Origin: Bacteroidales bacterium UBA1797
Lineage (GTDB): Bacteria > Bacteroidota > Bacteroidia > Bacteroidales > VadinHA17
Reading direction: 5' to 3'
Length of the DNA: 14,907 nt
Assembly (NCBI GenBank): GCA_002319885.1
Contig: DCFT01000201.1
Span: 5,745 to 20,651 of the forward strand
A model generated the notes under the pieces. It worked only from the letters and a program-made list of their open reading frames with translations. It searched no databases and was not told where the DNA came from. Every line of letters begins with the position of its first letter. Position 1 is the stretch's first letter. Below are positions 13,709 to 14,907 of the stretch, piece after piece. A program made the translations under genes and the position numbers.

Positions 13709-14392
13709 ATGGATGATAAAACATATAATCATAATACTCTAAAAGGATATAACATGCTTTTCTATTTTGCAGGAAGCATGATTATGCATGAACCTTCAGA
13801 AGAATGTATTGTTGATTTCTGGGAAAGAGGAATTTTAAAGAATCTGCCGGTTTCAAGTTTAAATCCAAATTTTGTTATGGCTGCATCACAGCTGCGGGCT
13901 TCCTTTGTTGATAAGACTACTTTTGCAAAGTCGTTGCATGATGATTTCTTAAGGCTCTTTGCAAAACAGCTGCCCGGATTAGCTCTTCCATTTGAATCAC
14001 GTTACAGCAATAATAAATCAGACAAAACCGGTAATCATTCTTCAGGTGTCACCGAATTTTATGAATCTTATGGCTGGAAATCAAAATTCAAGGGTAAAAT
14101 AGATGATGATCATCTGGGTATTGAGCTGCTCTTTCTTACATTGCTTATTGATAAATACCTTATGCTGGATGATGAAGCCTGCCGTGGAGAATTGAGGAAT
14201 GAGATCCGGAGATTCATACACTACCACATTTTATCATGGGTGCCGAAATGGAACAATGAAGTTCAGGCTAATTCAAATACGTTATCCTTCAAAGGTATAG
14301 CTAATCTGATTCAGGCGTGTTCAGAAGATATTTATGTACTTTTGGGTCAAAAATCCGAAACATCTATTTCATCCGACTTACTCAGAAATTAG
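13709..14392 (+). CDS. TorD/DmsD-like chaperone for a molybdoenzyme or redox protein
   Basis: A predicted all-helical cytosolic protein of 227 residues that fits the TorD/DmsD/NarJ-type chaperone superfamily. These proteins bind the twin-arginine leader of molybdopterin or iron-sulfur oxidoreductases and hold them until the cofactor is loaded. The best evidence is the C-terminal half: TEFYESYGW (115-123), then DHLGIELLFLTLL (134-146), corresponding to the family's PDH-x3-EL-x-F motif, and HYHILSWVPKW (171-181), matching the HL-x2-W-x-P region. The N-terminal half is divergent. No molybdoenzyme or Tat substrate is in the window, so the client is unknown. A second ATG (residue 16) is an alternative start. 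Its 3' end overlaps the convergent gene at 14382 by 11 bp. Confidence 0.7.
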   Translation: MDDKTYNHNTLKGYNMLFYFAGSMIMHEPSEECIVDFWERGILKNLPVSSLNPNFVMAASQLRASFVDKTTFAKSLHDDFLRLFAKQLPGLALPFESRYSNNKSDKTGNHSSGVTEFYESYGWKSKFKGKIDDDHLGIELLFLTLLIDKYLMLDDEACRGELRNEIRRFIHYHILSWVPKWNNEVQANSNTLSFKGIANLIQACSEDIYVLLGQKSETSISSDLLRN

Positions 14393-14768
14393 GATTAAAG
14401 AAATTTGAGATTGCCTCAAAATAGTGATCCCTCCATCCTTCCGCGATACTACTGAATTCTTCATCGGGGATATTGGTATGCTCTATTGTTACCAATGAAT
14501 TTTCCCTGTCAGGCAAAATTGTTATCGTAACAATTGACTTTTCCGTTTGATCTCCGAAGTACCACTCCTGTACAACTTTTTTATCCTGAATGAATTCCAG
14601 GTTCCTACCTGTAATATCACCATCCCACAAAGAAAACTCACTACCCTCTTCAGTGCTCATCTCAGAAGGATAACCTGACCATAATTCAATAGTAAAAGGA
14701 TTAGTCAATGCTGAATAAATATCAGAAGGTTCTGCATTTATTTTGAATGATTTTTTGAAAGTCTTCAT
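14382..14768 (-). CDS. AHSA1-like SRPBCC domain protein
   Basis: A small (128-residue) START/Bet v1-fold protein of the SRPBCC superfamily, AHSA1 (activator of Hsp90 ATPase homologue 1) branch. It begins FKKSFKINAEPSDIYSALTNPFTIELWSGYP, the usual domain opening in which the alpha-1 helix follows strand 1. The middle has EFSLWDGDITGRNLEFIQDKKVVQEWYFGD, matching the family pattern of F-x-x-W-x-G-x-I-x-G followed by a strand ending in a tryptophan. It ends with the long helix AEGWRDHYFEAISNFF. The domain fills the entire protein. Members bind hydrophobic ligands or chaperones; nothing here fixes the ligand. The 3' end overlaps the TorD-like gene tail to tail. Confidence 0.82.
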   Translation of the reverse strand: MKTFKKSFKINAEPSDIYSALTNPFTIELWSGYPSEMSTEEGSEFSLWDGDITGRNLEFIQDKKVVQEWYFGDQTEKSIVTITILPDRENSLVTIEHTNIPDEEFSSIAEGWRDHYFEAISNFFNPNF

Positions 14769-14802
14769 CTATAAAAGGTCAAAAGGTTAATTATTCTTCA
14801 CG

Positions 14803-14850
14803 GGTCTGTTGAAAAAGTCGGAATCCATTAACCACTAAGGTCACAAAGTC
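14803..14850 (+). repeat. Dispersed intergenic repeat, right copy
   Basis: GTTGAAAAAGTCG starts the shared core at 14808, which runs to 14848 and matches the inverse of bases 1-41 with two differences. The preceding CT (14806-14807) is also shared with the middle copy (CTGTTGAAAAAGT at 4688-4700). It lies 34 bp before (upstream of) the AHSA1-like gene start and is noncoding. Confidence 0.85.
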
Positions 14851-14854
14851 CCGT

Positions 14855-14907
14855 CCCGATAGCTATCGGGAGTTATCGTAATAACACAAAGAACACAAAG
14901 AACACAA
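14855..14907. repeat. 16-bp palindrome followed by 9-bp tandem repeat
   Basis: CCCGATAGCTATCGGG (14855-14870) is a perfect palindrome. After a short spacer, AACACAAAG repeats from 14883 for 2.8 copies to the window edge, and may continue. Together with the preceding repeat copy this makes an entirely repeat-built end region without a gene. Confidence 0.7.

Noticed and set aside
14883..14907. Start of a CRISPR array
   Set aside because: The units are 9 bp, directly contiguous and without spacers, and no cas gene is nearby. It is a simple tandem repeat.
1..14907. Defence island, toxin-antitoxin pair, prophage or integrative element
   Set aside because: Every sizeable gene has a housekeeping or general-envelope assignment. 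There is no integrase, transposase, nuclease, toxin-like pair or tRNA attachment site.

Overview
The window looks like a chromosomal segment of a member of the Bacteroidota, probably an uncultured Bacteroidales or Marinilabiliales relative. The reasons are the gene content (a PorD/DUF4835 protein, an Rpb6-like omega subunit, a long-form FabI, a DUF819 permease), the near absence of Shine-Dalgarno sequences, TAnnTTTG-type promoter boxes, and short palindromic intergenic repeats of a kind I recall from this phylum. Most of it is ordinary core metabolism and envelope biogenesis. I find no phage, transposase, CRISPR array, defence system, tRNA or rRNA.

Left end (1-3198, minus strand): hutI (imidazolonepropionase) then ftcD (glutamate formimidoyltransferase fused to formimidoyl-THF cyclodeaminase), two late steps of histidine degradation. 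They are separated by a 182-bp gap full of inverted repeats. Next is a plus-strand Omp85-type outer-membrane barrel protein (3300-4652). It converges on a DUF819 membrane protein (4784-6055, minus), with an 87-bp hairpin repeat between the two.

Centre (6154-11994, minus strand): a compact six-gene cluster, transcribed bamD, rpoZ (Rpb6-like), coaBC, porD, recN, fabI. Gaps are 16 bp or less, and one junction is a TAATG overlap. It ends in a clear intrinsic terminator at 6086-6118. It mixes outer-membrane assembly (BamD), type IX secretion (PorD-like), coenzyme A synthesis (CoaBC), DNA repair (RecN), fatty-acid elongation (FabI) and an RNA polymerase subunit. The coaBC frame is broken exactly at a run of ten A on the coding strand. 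One extra A, or a -1 slip, restores a 407-residue protein of normal CoaBC architecture.

Right end (12170-14907): an alpha-oxoamine synthase related to serine palmitoyltransferase (plus), with its own terminator; a TorD/DmsD-like chaperone (plus) behind a 294-bp leader region that contains a 22-bp inverted repeat; and an AHSA1/SRPBCC-domain protein (minus) whose 3' end overlaps the TorD gene by 11 bp.

A dispersed repeat with the core GTTGAAAAAGTCG occurs three times: at the first 41 bases (minus), at 4683-4769 (as an inverted pair around a 26-bp palindrome), and at 14805-14848 (plus). The outer two copies match at 39 of 41 positions in inverted orientation and bracket the whole window.
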